From a virus, in IMG/VR virus record IMGVR_UViG_3300027985_000981, positions 1-43,039 of that record: a stretch of DNA of 43,039 bases. One strand, given 5' to 3'. The stretch's first letter is position 1. The number at the start of each line of letters is the position of its first letter. A model generated the notes under the pieces. It did not search any database and was not told where the DNA came from. It was given only the letters and a program-made list of their open reading frames with translations. The translations under genes and the position numbers were made by a program. Positions 1-8,275 of the stretch are shown one piece after another.

Positions 1-30
1 ATATAGAGAAACTTCTTTGAGTTTTATTAC

Positions 31-139
31 CATAACTACATACAACATGATTGTTTTGTGGCTACATAAAGCCATAAAAACAAGCCGAGACCAAAAAACA
101 TAACTACATACAACATGCTTTTTATGGCTTTGTATAGCC
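31..139 (+). repeat. Left arm of an imperfect inverted repeat of about 110 bp
   Basis: Two CATAACTACATACAACATG copies are separated by 49 bases containing GGCTACATAAAGCC followed by ATAAAAACAAGCCGAG. The second copy is followed by GGCTTTGTATAGCC (hairpin). Read on the minus strand, 42872-42981 has the same order with a 50-base separator and about the same bases (AAAGCCATAAAAA and CCGAG are conserved). It also has a GGCT...AGCC hairpin at the same distance after the second copy. The two arms are therefore related as a diverged inverted duplication across the window junction. Confidence 0.8.
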
Positions 140-335
140 TTTTTTTATTTGGTGATCTCAAAAAGAAAACAATACAACATGTGTGTTTTTTTAAAGAACT
201 ACATACAACATTTGCCTTTTCCACTTTTTGTGTTGTTGTATAAAACGTTTTATTTGTTTGTAAAGGGCACTACTACATTTTACAACCCTCAGAACTACAT
301 ACAACAAAAAAGTACTAAAGAACTACATACAACAT
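34..335 (+). repeat. Left array of AACTACATACAACATG repeats
   Basis: Copies lie at 34-49 and 102-117 (both extended leftwards as CATAACTACATACAACATG), 172-181 (3' half only), 197-211, 293-306 and 321-335. A degenerate copy is near 269-284. All point in the plus direction. Start-to-start spacing is 68, about 64, 31, 96 and 28 bp. The same motif occurs in the opposite direction at the right end of the window. Iteron-like binding sites of a replication or regulatory protein are the simplest reading. The function itself is not shown by the sequence. Confidence 0.85.
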
Positions 336-443
336 ATTTATACTATATATATGTTAAAAATGCCCCTGTGTATTCCTGAGGGTGGCTGTGGCTGCTTTAT
401 GTGGGGGGTCGTGAGATCTTGTGCAAGCTTTTAAGGTCCTGTT

Positions 444-463
444 GTGTCAATTATATGTCAACC
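444..463 (-). promoter_or_regulatory. Orphan operator-like pair TTGACA-N6-TGACAC
   Basis: On the minus strand GGTTGACA (456-463) is followed after six bases by TGACAC (444-449). This is the same 12-bp offset seen in the four minus-strand promoters at 30.5, 33.1, 37.7 and 42.7 kb. Here the expected -10 position reads GGACCT, so it is probably not a promoter in that direction. A protein-binding site that also serves the late side is possible. Confidence 0.5.
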
Positions 464-518
464 TTTATGTGTATTTTTTGTGACCTATACTAGAACACAT
501 ATATTCTGAAAATCAACC

Positions 519-533
519 CCCCGGTACCCGGGG
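519..533. other. GC-rich palindrome CCCCGG-TAC-CCGGGG
   Basis: This is a six-bp perfect inverted repeat with a three-base centre inside A/T-rich DNA, 160 bp upstream of the first late gene. It has no T-run, so terminator function is doubtful. A binding site or transcript-insulating hairpin is possible. Confidence 0.4.
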
Positions 534-614
534 TATAGGGCACGACGCCGAGTTTTGTGAATTTCCCCCCGGGACCCCTTTTTCAAAATTTTACTAAAAA
601 ACGATCCAAACTAT

Positions 615-664
615 TTGACAAAAATGAAAAATATTTTCTAATTATAAACTAAGAGCACTTGACA
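615..664 (+). promoter_or_regulatory. Candidate late-unit promoter region
   Basis: TTGACA at 615-620 is followed after 18 bases by TAATTA (639-644), continuing into TATAAA. A second TTGACA at 659-664 lies 44 bp further on but has no good -10. The stretch AATTATAA...AAGAGCAC (640-658) recurs at 5563-5586 ahead of the scaffold-like gene. The promoter would drive the terminase operon. It lacks the TGACAC and DnaA-box-like parts of the minus-strand promoters, which would fit a different temporal class. Confidence 0.45.
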
Positions 665-694
665 AATGTATAGATATACAGGGAGAATGATGCT

Positions 695-1348
695 ATGGAA
701 GATCCTACGCTAGTTCCTATCCCACCATCCCCTGAGCCTACCTCAACCGTAGTCACTCAACACCCATCCTTTCAGTTGCCGGGAAATGTTTTAACCGATG
801 CGCCTGTGGCAGAGCAACAGCTAGGTGTTGGTTCACCACAATACTTATCGTTGAACGATATTGAACCGGTTAAAGATATTGGGGACCCAACAGAACTTGC
901 AAAAAGTATTTTGAGTAAAGGTGAATACACGCCTGATAGAGCTGTGCAGATGGTTGCGTTCTTTTTGGAACACGAAAAATATCACGTAGCGTACGATACG
1001 ATTGTTTGGAAAAACGGAGAAGTGAGTGATCGGGAGAGAAAGGTACCTAATCCACCTCCGATGTTTTCATCTTTTGCGCGGAGTATTGGTGTGAGTGAGA
1101 AAACGCTTAAAAATTGGGCGAAGAAACACGAGGACTTTAATAAGGCATACCAGATCTGCGAGGGAATCATTAAGGAATTTTTTGTTGAGAATGGTTTGAG
1201 TGGTTTGTACCCGGGACAGTTTGCTATTTTTGCTGCTAAAAACTTAACTGACATGAAGGACACCAAGGTCAATGAGAACAGGAACACGAATATGAAGGAT
1301 GTTCTCGATGCTCTTGAAAAGGGAACGTTGTCCACTGATGAAATATAA
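695..1348 (+). CDS. terS: Terminase small subunit
   Basis: This 217-residue protein is expected to recognise phage DNA and load the large terminase during packaging. The first 70 residues are Pro/Thr-rich and probably disordered. Residues about 125-160 (SFARSIGVSEKTLKNWAKKH) form a helix-turn-helix of the type used by small terminases, followed by a helical oligomerisation-type region (EGIIKEFFVENGLSG...FAAKNLTDM). The gene lies directly upstream of the large subunit, two bases apart, which supports the call. GGGAG about nine bases before the ATG is one of the few Shine-Dalgarno-like sites in the late unit. Confidence 0.88.
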   Translation: MEDPTLVPIPPSPEPTSTVVTQHPSFQLPGNVLTDAPVAEQQLGVGSPQYLSLNDIEPVKDIGDPTELAKSILSKGEYTPDRAVQMVAFFLEHEKYHVAYDTIVWKNGEVSDRERKVPNPPPMFSSFARSIGVSEKTLKNWAKKHEDFNKAYQICEGIIKEFFVENGLSGLYPGQFAIFAAKNLTDMKDTKVNENRNTNMKDVLDALEKGTLSTDEI

Positions 1349-1350
1349 CA

Positions 1351-3207
1351 ATGTCTGAGTTACAAGATTATTTAAATAAGCAAACACACAATGGCAACAC
1401 TCTTTCTTGGAATGGGGCGACGTCTGTTGTTCCACAACCTATTGCGACTAGTGATTTTTATAGTGAATGTGAGGCGCAAATACCTCAACAAGAAACTCCA
1501 CAACCCCGAGTACATATTGATGCACCCCAAGTTTCAGAAGGAGTTGCTACGAGAACTGAAGAATTTGATACTGTTGAGACAATAACAACAAAAACCTATG
1601 TTTGTCCGGTCGCGAGTACTGACTATGTAGGTCTTGAAAAGATAGATCCGCGCCTTGTTGATCGGGTATGGAGACTCAACAATCTGTATAAGGTTTTGAA
1701 TGAGGACGGGAACCTTGTGCAGTTTAAGTTACGTGATGCTCAGGTACGAATACTGAGTGAGATGCACTACAAAAATATTATTTTGAAGGCACGGCAGCTT
1801 GGTTTTACAACATTTATCTGTATTTTTTTGTTGGACTACGCACTCTTTAACCAACACAAACAAATAGGAATCATTGGACCAACACAGAGCGATACCGGTG
1901 TGATCTTTCGTAAGGTAAAAGTGGCTTGGGACAATTTCCCGGAGCAAATAAAGGAGTTTTTGAAGTTAAGAACTATCGGAGACTCAAAAGTTGAGTACGA
2001 ATTTTCAAATGGATCTCTACTCCGTATCAGTACAAGCCTTCGATCAGGTACGTATCAGGCGGTACTCATCACTGAGTTTGGAAAGATCTCTGCAAGGTTC
2101 CCAGAAAGAGCTGAGGAGATCGTAACCGGAACCCTGCCTGCGGTCCCGGCGAATGGTTTGGTATTTATCGAGTCTACTGCCGAAGGTGAGGAGGGTCGTT
2201 TTTATGAGATGTGCCAAGACGCAATGGAATCGAAGCGTTTGCATAGACCTCTAACCATAAAAGATTACAGGTTCCACTTCTTCGCATGGTACGAAAACCC
2301 ATCTGATCGAGTTCCCGGCGACATTGATATCCCCCCGGCTGTGGATAAATACATAGATGAGATCGAGCAATTATGTGACGTCACTATAACCAAAGAGTAC
2401 CGTAATTGGTACTACCTCGAACAAAAAATTCAGAGGTCTAAGATGAAGCAGGAGCATCCCTCTACCCCGGATGAGGCATTTTTAACGTCAGGAAATAAGC
2501 TATTTAATGGAGAAATTGTTGAGGAGCATAGGAGAGACTTTGTTCGAGAGCCGCTTCAGATCGACGGAGATTTTATTATCTATGTTCATTACGTCAAAGG
2601 TCATCACTATGGTCTTGGTGCAGACGTTTCTCAAGGTGTGAAGCGTGACAGCTCTACCATTGTCATTGTAGACTTTACGACAGGAGAAGTTGTGATGACG
2701 TACAGATCGAACATTGTAGATCCTGTGACGTTTGCCTATGACATTAAGAAAGCGGCACTCATGTATGGTGGATGTATTGCCGCTCCCGAAAGCAACAACG
2801 TCGGTCTCACAACCTGTGTGACGTTAAATTCGATATACCCAAATATTTTTACGCAGGTTCGAGAGGGAGAACTTGAAACAAAGTCTACAAACAAACTTGG
2901 TTGGTTAACGAACGCTTTAACTAAACCAAAGATGATGTACGAACTATCTGAAGCAATAGAGGATGGCATACTGTATGTGTATGACATGGGGATATTGCTT
3001 GAGATGAAACGTTTTAATAAAGAGGACACTTTGCAAATTGCTGTCACTGAATCAACAACTCGACACTTTGACTTACTCATTGCACTTGCTATTGCTTGGC
3101 AGATGCGAGGGTATAGTTCACGAGGAAAAGCCGATCCTGAAGATGTTGCAAAAACTGAGGAGAGGCGTGAAAGAAACTTGCACCGAGTCAAAGGTAAATA
3201 TCGTTAA
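1351..3207 (+). CDS. terL: Terminase large subunit (ATPase-nuclease)
   Basis: This 618-residue packaging motor couples ATP hydrolysis to DNA translocation and cuts concatemers. A Walker A-like KARQLGFTT lies near residues 146-154, and a Walker B region with the catalytic acid (VLITEFG) near 238-244. TAEGEEG near 275 matches the coupling-motif region. The C-terminal half has the RNase H-like nuclease pattern, with GADVSQG near 421 and APESNNVG near 473. The first 90 residues are a low-complexity, Gln/Thr/Val-rich extension. No Shine-Dalgarno is visible; the ATG follows the terS stop by two bases. Confidence 0.95.
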   Translation: MSELQDYLNKQTHNGNTLSWNGATSVVPQPIATSDFYSECEAQIPQQETPQPRVHIDAPQVSEGVATRTEEFDTVETITTKTYVCPVASTDYVGLEKIDPRLVDRVWRLNNLYKVLNEDGNLVQFKLRDAQVRILSEMHYKNIILKARQLGFTTFICIFLLDYALFNQHKQIGIIGPTQSDTGVIFRKVKVAWDNFPEQIKEFLKLRTIGDSKVEYEFSNGSLLRISTSLRSGTYQAVLITEFGKISARFPERAEEIVTGTLPAVPANGLVFIESTAEGEEGRFYEMCQDAMESKRLHRPLTIKDYRFHFFAWYENPSDRVPGDIDIPPAVDKYIDEIEQLCDVTITKEYRNWYYLEQKIQRSKMKQEHPSTPDEAFLTSGNKLFNGEIVEEHRRDFVREPLQIDGDFIIYVHYVKGHHYGLGADVSQGVKRDSSTIVIVDFTTGEVVMTYRSNIVDPVTFAYDIKKAALMYGGCIAAPESNNVGLTTCVTLNSIYPNIFTQVREGELETKSTNKLGWLTNALTKPKMMYELSEAIEDGILYVYDMGILLEMKRFNKEDTLQIAVTESTTRHFDLLIALAIAWQMRGYSSRGKADPEDVAKTEERRERNLHRVKGKYR

Positions 3208-3210
3208 CAT

Positions 3211-5244
3211 ATGGCTTCACAATCAACAGTTTCATATCAAAACTACAACAGCAGCAGGTACTCGATGACGGCAAACCCTAATAATGGTTTTAACCCAACA
3301 ACGTTGTCAGGTCTTGTTGATAATTTCCAACATAATTTTCTTACAAAAAAAATAGAGATCGTTCCCGGTCTCTACTTTAACCAGTACGAAATTGTGAAGC
3401 GTGTATATTTTTATATGCACAATCAGTTTGAGTCGGGACCTACTGACGAAAACGGAGACCCAAAATATTTTTATGATCTTGTAAGCTATCGTAACGATCA
3501 AGCTACAAAGAACATAGATATCGACACAAAAGATGTCTACATCAAGGCTGAAGGAACAGGTAACAACGCTGTGATGACTTCATGGTTACTCCGCCGAGAG
3601 TATTCTGTGTATGCAAAAACAAGTGGTTGGGGAAAGAAACTCAACTCATTGTCAGATGATCTACCTGACTTTGGTACGGTTGTTTGGAAAAAGATAAAAA
3701 CAAAGAAGGGTACAGATGTCCGACGAGTAGATCTCATTAACCTTATGAATGACCCTAAGGTTGAGAACCTTCAAGATGGTATGGTGATCGAAAGACATCA
3801 ACTTGTACAGAGCCAACTACTTGGGAATAAGGTTTGGGACCGGACGGCAGTTATGACCTTAATTAATAGCGGCAGGACCTCAAACAAAGTTCCGTATCTC
3901 GACACAAACAACATGGACTCTAGTTTTGCAAACGTCGTTGACGAGACTACTCCTGTGTACGACGTCTATGAGGTGTGGGGAGAAATACCAAGAAACCTAT
4001 ACGAAAAATATAAAACAAACACTTCAAAGAATAACAACGAAGTAGCTAAGGCAGTTGTGTATGGTACGGAAAAAATCGGTGGTGATTCCAAGATCTCATA
4101 CAACAACGAGTCTGTGTATGTTATGGCCATTGTCGCAGGAGTTGGAGCGGGGAAAACTGAATGTGTCTTATTCTGCAAAGAAGTAACTCGCGATCTATTC
4201 CCATATAAAGAGGTTCACTTCCGACGTCGAAAAGGCAGATGGCTTGGTGTTGGAAATTACGAACAGTGTTTTCCTCTTATTGAAAAAGCGAATGAGATAA
4301 CCAACCGGTTCTTTGCCTCATTACGTATTGCCTTATTGCATCTATATCAGTCTCGCGAGAACTCTCACCTTAAAAATGTTCTTACAGATCTTATTGACGG
4401 AGACGTTGTTGTGACAAAATCTGAACTCGCTATTATCCCGACCGAGATACGAGGCTTCACTCAATACAAGGACGAGATGGAACGTATTGAGAATATTGCC
4501 GATCGGTATTGTAACTCATATGAGGTTGTAACCGGAGCAAATCTACCATCGGGAACTCCATTTAAACTTGGGGCACAACAGTTGGATACTGCAAACAAAT
4601 TATTTGTGCATGTCCAAGAGGAGATAGGTTTATTTATTGAGGATGTATTTAATGATTGGTTGCTTGAGGACTTTGGAAAATCACTTACGAAAGAGCACGT
4701 TCTAGATCTTCTTGATGATGCGGATGATATTCAGGTGTACTACGCGGCAAAGAGGAAAATGTATCAGTATGAGGTCATTAAGCGATACATAATGGAGCAC
4801 AGTGAAATGCCTGATCCTCAACAGTTAGCCCTCGTCGGAGAGTTGGTTAAGGATCAAATTGCGAAAGGACCGAAACAGGTTCTTGTTGAGGAGAACAACT
4901 ACACAAGTTATAAATACCGATTGAAGGTTGTTATTACTCAAGAGAACGATACGAAGAAAGAGAATCTTGGAACACTTGCCGAACTTACACAGGTTGCACT
5001 TGCGAATCCGGCAGGTCTACAGGACCCACGCTTAATGAAGATCATTAATCTCATTTTGGAGCAGACAGGATACTCTCCACTTGAAATTAATGCAGTCAAT
5101 GAAACGCCCACTAATCCTTTGCTTAACCCTGCAAATCAGGGTGGAGCGAATCAGGATAGGTCGAGTGGTGGGCAAACCCCGGACGCTACCGCGGTTGCAG
5201 CAGGATCGACACCTGCACCAACACCGGTTACGCCCGGGGCTTAG
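3211..5244 (+). CDS. Portal protein
   Basis: At 677 residues this is a size typical of podovirus portals. It should form the dodecameric ring at the capsid vertex through which DNA passes. Support comes from its position directly after the large terminase, and from alternating basic helical and beta segments followed by a long helical C-terminal part (residues about 360-560). The last 60 residues are a Pro/Gly/Ala/Thr-rich disordered tail. A string GVGAGKT near residue 312 resembles a P-loop but lies in a beta-rich stretch with no ATPase context. The start follows the terL stop by three bases (TAACATATGG) with no Shine-Dalgarno. Confidence 0.85.
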   Translation: MASQSTVSYQNYNSSRYSMTANPNNGFNPTTLSGLVDNFQHNFLTKKIEIVPGLYFNQYEIVKRVYFYMHNQFESGPTDENGDPKYFYDLVSYRNDQATKNIDIDTKDVYIKAEGTGNNAVMTSWLLRREYSVYAKTSGWGKKLNSLSDDLPDFGTVVWKKIKTKKGTDVRRVDLINLMNDPKVENLQDGMVIERHQLVQSQLLGNKVWDRTAVMTLINSGRTSNKVPYLDTNNMDSSFANVVDETTPVYDVYEVWGEIPRNLYEKYKTNTSKNNNEVAKAVVYGTEKIGGDSKISYNNESVYVMAIVAGVGAGKTECVLFCKEVTRDLFPYKEVHFRRRKGRWLGVGNYEQCFPLIEKANEITNRFFASLRIALLHLYQSRENSHLKNVLTDLIDGDVVVTKSELAIIPTEIRGFTQYKDEMERIENIADRYCNSYEVVTGANLPSGTPFKLGAQQLDTANKLFVHVQEEIGLFIEDVFNDWLLEDFGKSLTKEHVLDLLDDADDIQVYYAAKRKMYQYEVIKRYIMEHSEMPDPQQLALVGELVKDQIAKGPKQVLVEENNYTSYKYRLKVVITQENDTKKENLGTLAELTQVALANPAGLQDPRLMKIINLILEQTGYSPLEINAVNETPTNPLLNPANQGGANQDRSSGGQTPDATAVAAGSTPAPTPVTPGA

Positions 5245-5262
5245 TAAGAGAACTATTGAATC

Positions 5263-5553
5263 ATGAAAAAAATTGAACTAAACAGTGAGGAGATATCCCA
5301 CCTCGAAAACCTAATGACATCAGGGAACAACGCTGTAGCTGTGTTGAAGAAAATTTTTAAACACTACATTGCTCAACTTGAATCTGTGCGAGACATAGAT
5401 CCAAAAGGCAATGTCGGACTACAAACTTGTTCTAGACAGAACGCTCTTGAAACAATCGAGGAAATGGAGCTAGTTATTTTCCCGGATGTTGTTGTGAGTA
5501 GGCCACGAATACAACAGCCTTCAGGAGATCAACCAATGTCGAAATATAGATAG
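5263..5553 (+). CDS. Hypothetical protein between portal and scaffold
   Basis: This 96-residue protein is not recognised. It has an acidic helical N-terminal half (EEISHLENLMTSGNNAVAVLKKIFKHYIAQLESV) followed by a short beta/Pro segment. A small soluble helical protein between portal and scaffold genes could be a head-assembly helper, but nothing in the sequence proves that. The start follows the portal stop by 18 bases with no Shine-Dalgarno. Confidence 0.7.
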   Translation: MKKIELNSEEISHLENLMTSGNNAVAVLKKIFKHYIAQLESVRDIDPKGNVGLQTCSRQNALETIEEMELVIFPDVVVSRPRIQQPSGDQPMSKYR

Positions 5554-5562
5554 TGTAAAAAA

Positions 5563-5586
5563 AATTATAAGAACACTTAAGAGCAC
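5563..5586 (+). promoter_or_regulatory. AATTATAA...AAGAGCAC motif ahead of the scaffold gene
   Basis: AATTATAA (5563-5570) and AAGAGCAC (5579-5586) repeat the pair seen at 640-658 upstream of the terminase small subunit, with eight instead of three bases between them. A small GAGC/GCTC hairpin follows. It may be an internal late promoter or processing site; the evidence is two occurrences only. Confidence 0.3.
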
Positions 5587-5615
5587 AAAAGCTCGGTAAA
5601 AAATGAATAAAAAAT

Positions 5616-6221
5616 ATGACAGGACAAGAAGAAAAACAAACAGTAGACGTTAGTAACCTTACTGAGGATCAGATCAAAGAGATCGAAACCAGTGAGGAGT
5701 TTGTACTAAACTTTAAAGATGAAGATTATGCTGACCCGGATAAGGTCGAGGAGCTTAGGAAGCATCTCGCCACCACAAAAACAACCATTCATCAGAAAAG
5801 GCATTTCCGCGATAAGGTGAAAGAGCTAGAAGGTAAGGGCAAAAACCCTGACCCTGCTAACCCTCAGGCAACCCCCACGGTAGATGCACAAAAGCAAGCA
5901 ACCGAGGATGCGAAAAAAGGAGTTGATCCTAGTGTGGCTCTTACTTTTCGCGTCGATCATCCTGAGTTATCGAAGGATGCAGCAAACGAGGTTATACGTC
6001 ATGCCGGTGCGTATAACGTTACCCCAGAAGAAGCCTTGGAGTCACCGGTCATCAAGTCATACCTCGCAACAATAAAAACAAAAACAGAGGTTGAAGATGC
6101 GTCGATTCCTCCGGGAAATAACCCTTCTGCAACCGGATTAGAGAAGCGTGATTGGTCCAACGCTACTCCACAGGAAATTGAAGCTCAACGTCACAAGATC
6201 ATGACGGGAGGGACAAGTTAA
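5616..6221 (+). CDS. Scaffold-like head assembly protein
   Basis: This 201-residue protein is strongly charged and mostly helical, with acidic N-terminal segments, a Lys-rich middle and a Pro/Asn/Gly-rich C-terminal region. This composition and the place directly upstream of the capsid gene are those of scaffolding proteins in N4-gp56-type capsid clusters. No enzymatic motif is visible. The start AAAATATGACAGG has no Shine-Dalgarno. The scaffold role is inferred from position and composition. Confidence 0.65.
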   Translation: MTGQEEKQTVDVSNLTEDQIKEIETSEEFVLNFKDEDYADPDKVEELRKHLATTKTTIHQKRHFRDKVKELEGKGKNPDPANPQATPTVDAQKQATEDAKKGVDPSVALTFRVDHPELSKDAANEVIRHAGAYNVTPEEALESPVIKSYLATIKTKTEVEDASIPPGNNPSATGLEKRDWSNATPQEIEAQRHKIMTGGTS

Positions 6222-6258
6222 TGTGATTACCGGGCCACTGAATTAGCACTTAAACATT

Positions 6259-7227
6259 ATGACTGGCCAAATTACAGATACGAGTACGATTACGAATATC
6301 AACTCGTTTTATAGCAGGGATCTGCTATTCCGTGCACAGCCTTTTCTGACTCATGCACGATTCGCTCAGGTTAAAGACATTCCTACGGGGAACTCGATGA
6401 CAATCAAGTTCAAGAGGTATGCAAATCTTTCACCTGCTACCACTCCTCTAGTTGAAGGAGTCACCCCTGCGGGGAGTAAGCTCTCTGAGACGATAATCTA
6501 CACTACTCTCAACCAGTATGGAGATTTCGTGACCCTTACTGACCGTTTGACAATGACAACCGAAGATCCGGTTCGTCTTGAGGCAAACACGATCCTTGGA
6601 GATCAGGCAGGTAACACGTTCGATCAGGTCATTCGAGACGTGATGGTTACTAACACTAACCTTATTTACTCAGGCTCAGGCAACACAGCAAAGGATGAAG
6701 TTGCAGCAGGTGATGTGATTACATCAACGAATATTGCATCCGCAGTTGAGACTCTAAAGGTCAACAACACTCGTTGGATGACTTCTTTCGTTGACCCATC
6801 TACCGGTTACAACACCATGCCTCTTGCCCCTTGTTACATTGGTATCTGCCATGTATACACAACCAAGACTCTACGAGCGATGACTGGTTGGACCAAGGTT
6901 GAGTTGTATGCAAATCCTTCTGCTCGTATGGAAGGTGAGATCGGTATGATCGAGAACGTTCGATTCATCGAAACTGTAAACGCAAAGGTTTACTCCGCTG
7001 CGGGTACAGCAGGTATCGACCTCTACGGTACGCTTATCTTCGGTATGCACTTCTATGCGATTAGTCGCATCTCAGGACATGCCCTTGAGAATATCGTTAA
7101 GCCAATAGGTTCTGGTGGTACAAGCGACCCATTGAACCAGCGAGAGACTTCTGGTTGGAAGGGTACTCTTGCCGCTAAGGTCCTCAATGATGACTTTGGT
7201 GTACAGATCATCCACGCTCGCGTGTAA
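6259..7227 (+). CDS. Major capsid protein, N4 gp56 family
   Basis: This 322-residue protein is the shell subunit, with an HK97-type fold expected for this family. Family-typical segments are visible: QYGDFVTLTDRLTMTTEDP near residues 90-110, LGDQAGNTFDQVIRDVMV, the IDLYGTLIFG stretch near 255, and the end GSGGTSDPLNQRETSGWKG...VLNDDFGVQIIHARV. Length matches family members. It is followed by a strong hairpin (7234-7272) that may raise capsid transcript stability or partly stop transcription. Start CATTATGACTGG has no Shine-Dalgarno. Confidence 0.95.
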   Translation: MTGQITDTSTITNINSFYSRDLLFRAQPFLTHARFAQVKDIPTGNSMTIKFKRYANLSPATTPLVEGVTPAGSKLSETIIYTTLNQYGDFVTLTDRLTMTTEDPVRLEANTILGDQAGNTFDQVIRDVMVTNTNLIYSGSGNTAKDEVAAGDVITSTNIASAVETLKVNNTRWMTSFVDPSTGYNTMPLAPCYIGICHVYTTKTLRAMTGWTKVELYANPSARMEGEIGMIENVRFIETVNAKVYSAAGTAGIDLYGTLIFGMHFYAISRISGHALENIVKPIGSGGTSDPLNQRETSGWKGTLAAKVLNDDFGVQIIHARV

Positions 7228-7233
7228 TGATCG

Positions 7234-7272
7234 TTGTTGATGTGAGGGCTTAACCGCCCTCACCATCAACAA
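7234..7272 (+). terminator. Strong hairpin after the capsid gene
   Basis: TTGTTGATGTGAGGGC (7234-7249) pairs with 7256-7272 over 16 bp with one bulged base and a six-base loop, seven bases after the capsid stop. There is no T-run, so it may be a 3'-end stabiliser or attenuator rather than a full terminator. It would allow more capsid mRNA than downstream mRNA. Confidence 0.6.
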
Positions 7273-7297
7273 TATTAATCACTGTTAAATTAATTTC

Positions 7298-7615
7298 ATG
7301 ACTGGAACTTACACAAAGAAAGGCGAACTTCACGGAGTTCAAGGAGGGTGGATCGAGTTTGGTACGATTGCCATTGATCCGGCATCTGTAGCCGCAGATG
7401 CACAGGGCATTGAGACTACCGCAGTTACCGGTGTTGCAGCAGGTGACTCAGTATTCGTTAATGCTCAAGCGTTACCAAAAATGATATCAGTAGTTGGTGC
7501 GAAAGTAACAGCTACCGATGTGGTTAGCATCTATGTTAACAACATGTACGATGCAACAACCGAGGTCAACATCGGCGCGATCGTAGTTGATGTCATCATC
7601 GTTCACCTATCTTAA
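7298..7615 (+). CDS. Small capsid-associated beta protein (decoration-like)
   Basis: This 105-residue protein is rich in beta-strand and Val/Ala/Thr. The pattern DPASVAADAQGIETTAVTGVAAGDSVFV followed by VGAKVTATDVVSIYVNN is typical of a small beta-sandwich found repeatedly beside phage capsid or fibre genes. It probably decorates the head or forms a head-fibre module. It has no signal peptide or enzymatic motif. The MTGTYTKKG start has no Shine-Dalgarno. Confidence 0.6.
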   Translation: MTGTYTKKGELHGVQGGWIEFGTIAIDPASVAADAQGIETTAVTGVAAGDSVFVNAQALPKMISVVGAKVTATDVVSIYVNNMYDATTEVNIGAIVVDVIIVHLS

Positions 7616-7671
7616 TTGTTTAAGGTACTGAGTGAAGAACTTTAAAAGGAATTTTTATCCTACTCAAAATT

Positions 7672-8268
7672 ATGGACACTAAACAATTCGATCCAATGGC
7701 AATACCAGAAACACCTAAGAATGAGGAGTTTGACTCCGTTGCTGCGAATCTTCAAGAGGAGCATCGTCTTAAGGAGATCGGTGATGCTAATGAGGCCCAA
7801 GGGCTTAACCGCGACGGAACTCCTAAAGTTGTTCCAACAACAACCGCTCCAACCGGGCAGTTGACCGGAGCGCCTAGAGAAGAAGTAGGTGTTGTTTCAA
7901 CACCTGCTGAAAAAAAGCAAGAGTTAAAAGACCTTCAGATTCCAAACATTAAGGATGCACCGCGCGGAGGTGGAGGTTTGACTGACGAGGCTTTGCTCGT
8001 AAAAGAGAAACTGTCGAAAGAGCCAAAGATGCCTTTTTGGATACCACTGGATCAAGGTGAGAAAAAAGGCGTTGCGTATCGCTCTGTAACCTTAAATGGA
8101 TACAGGTTTGAGATCAAGAAAGGTATGCTTGTACAGGTCCCACGATCTATTTACAACATACTTGTTGACTCATATAACGCTGAAGCTGAGGCTATTGATC
8201 GACCTGAAAACATGAACGTGGAGAATCCTCTCCGTGATTCTGCTTTAGGCATCAAACCTCAGGCGTAG
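7672..8268 (+). CDS. Hypothetical structural-module protein
   Basis: This 198-residue protein is not recognised. The N-terminal half is Glu/Pro/Thr-rich and probably disordered. Residues about 120-170 look folded and basic (PKMPFWIPLDQGEKKGVAYRSVTLNGYRFEIKKG...), a small beta unit ending in a helix (YNILVDSYNAEAEAIDRP). Its place between capsid/decoration and adaptor genes suggests a virion component. It is followed by a long hairpin at 8276-8327. Confidence 0.65.
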   Translation: MDTKQFDPMAIPETPKNEEFDSVAANLQEEHRLKEIGDANEAQGLNRDGTPKVVPTTTAPTGQLTGAPREEVGVVSTPAEKKQELKDLQIPNIKDAPRGGGGLTDEALLVKEKLSKEPKMPFWIPLDQGEKKGVAYRSVTLNGYRFEIKKGMLVQVPRSIYNILVDSYNAEAEAIDRPENMNVENPLRDSALGIKPQA

Positions 8269-8275
8269 AGATATC

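Larger units (their letters stand above)
1..694. other. Left-end non-coding control region
   Basis: This 694-base stretch holds no credible gene. It contains six full or partial copies of AACTACATACAACATG between 34 and 335. Two GGCT...AGCC mini-hairpins follow the first two copies. A TGTCAA/GTGTCA operator-like pair lies at 444-463, a GC-rich palindrome at 519-533, and two TTGACA hexamers at 615 and 659 precede the terminase small subunit. The region is A/T rich apart from two C/G-rich islands near 517-533 and 565-578. If the genome is circular, it joins the non-coding right end (42574-43039) into one divergent intergenic region of about 1.16 kb. Confidence 0.75.

Noticed and set aside
34-335. 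CRISPR array
   Set aside because: Copies are short (15-19 bp), irregularly spaced, partly degenerate and mirrored at the other end; no spacers of equal length and no cas operon. A Cas4-like nuclease alone is not evidence.
36-379. Two overlapping reading frames at the left end, one per strand
   Set aside because: They run through the repeat array and are made of repeat-derived codons, lacking promoter, start signal or conserved pattern.
2736-3191. Minus-strand frame of 151 codons within the large terminase gene
   Set aside because: Overlaps the conserved nuclease domain of terminase; Ser-rich shadow frame.
4126-4160. Walker A-like GVGAGKT in the portal protein
   Set aside because: No Walker B or other ATPase motif nearby and the surroundings are beta-rich; a chance match.
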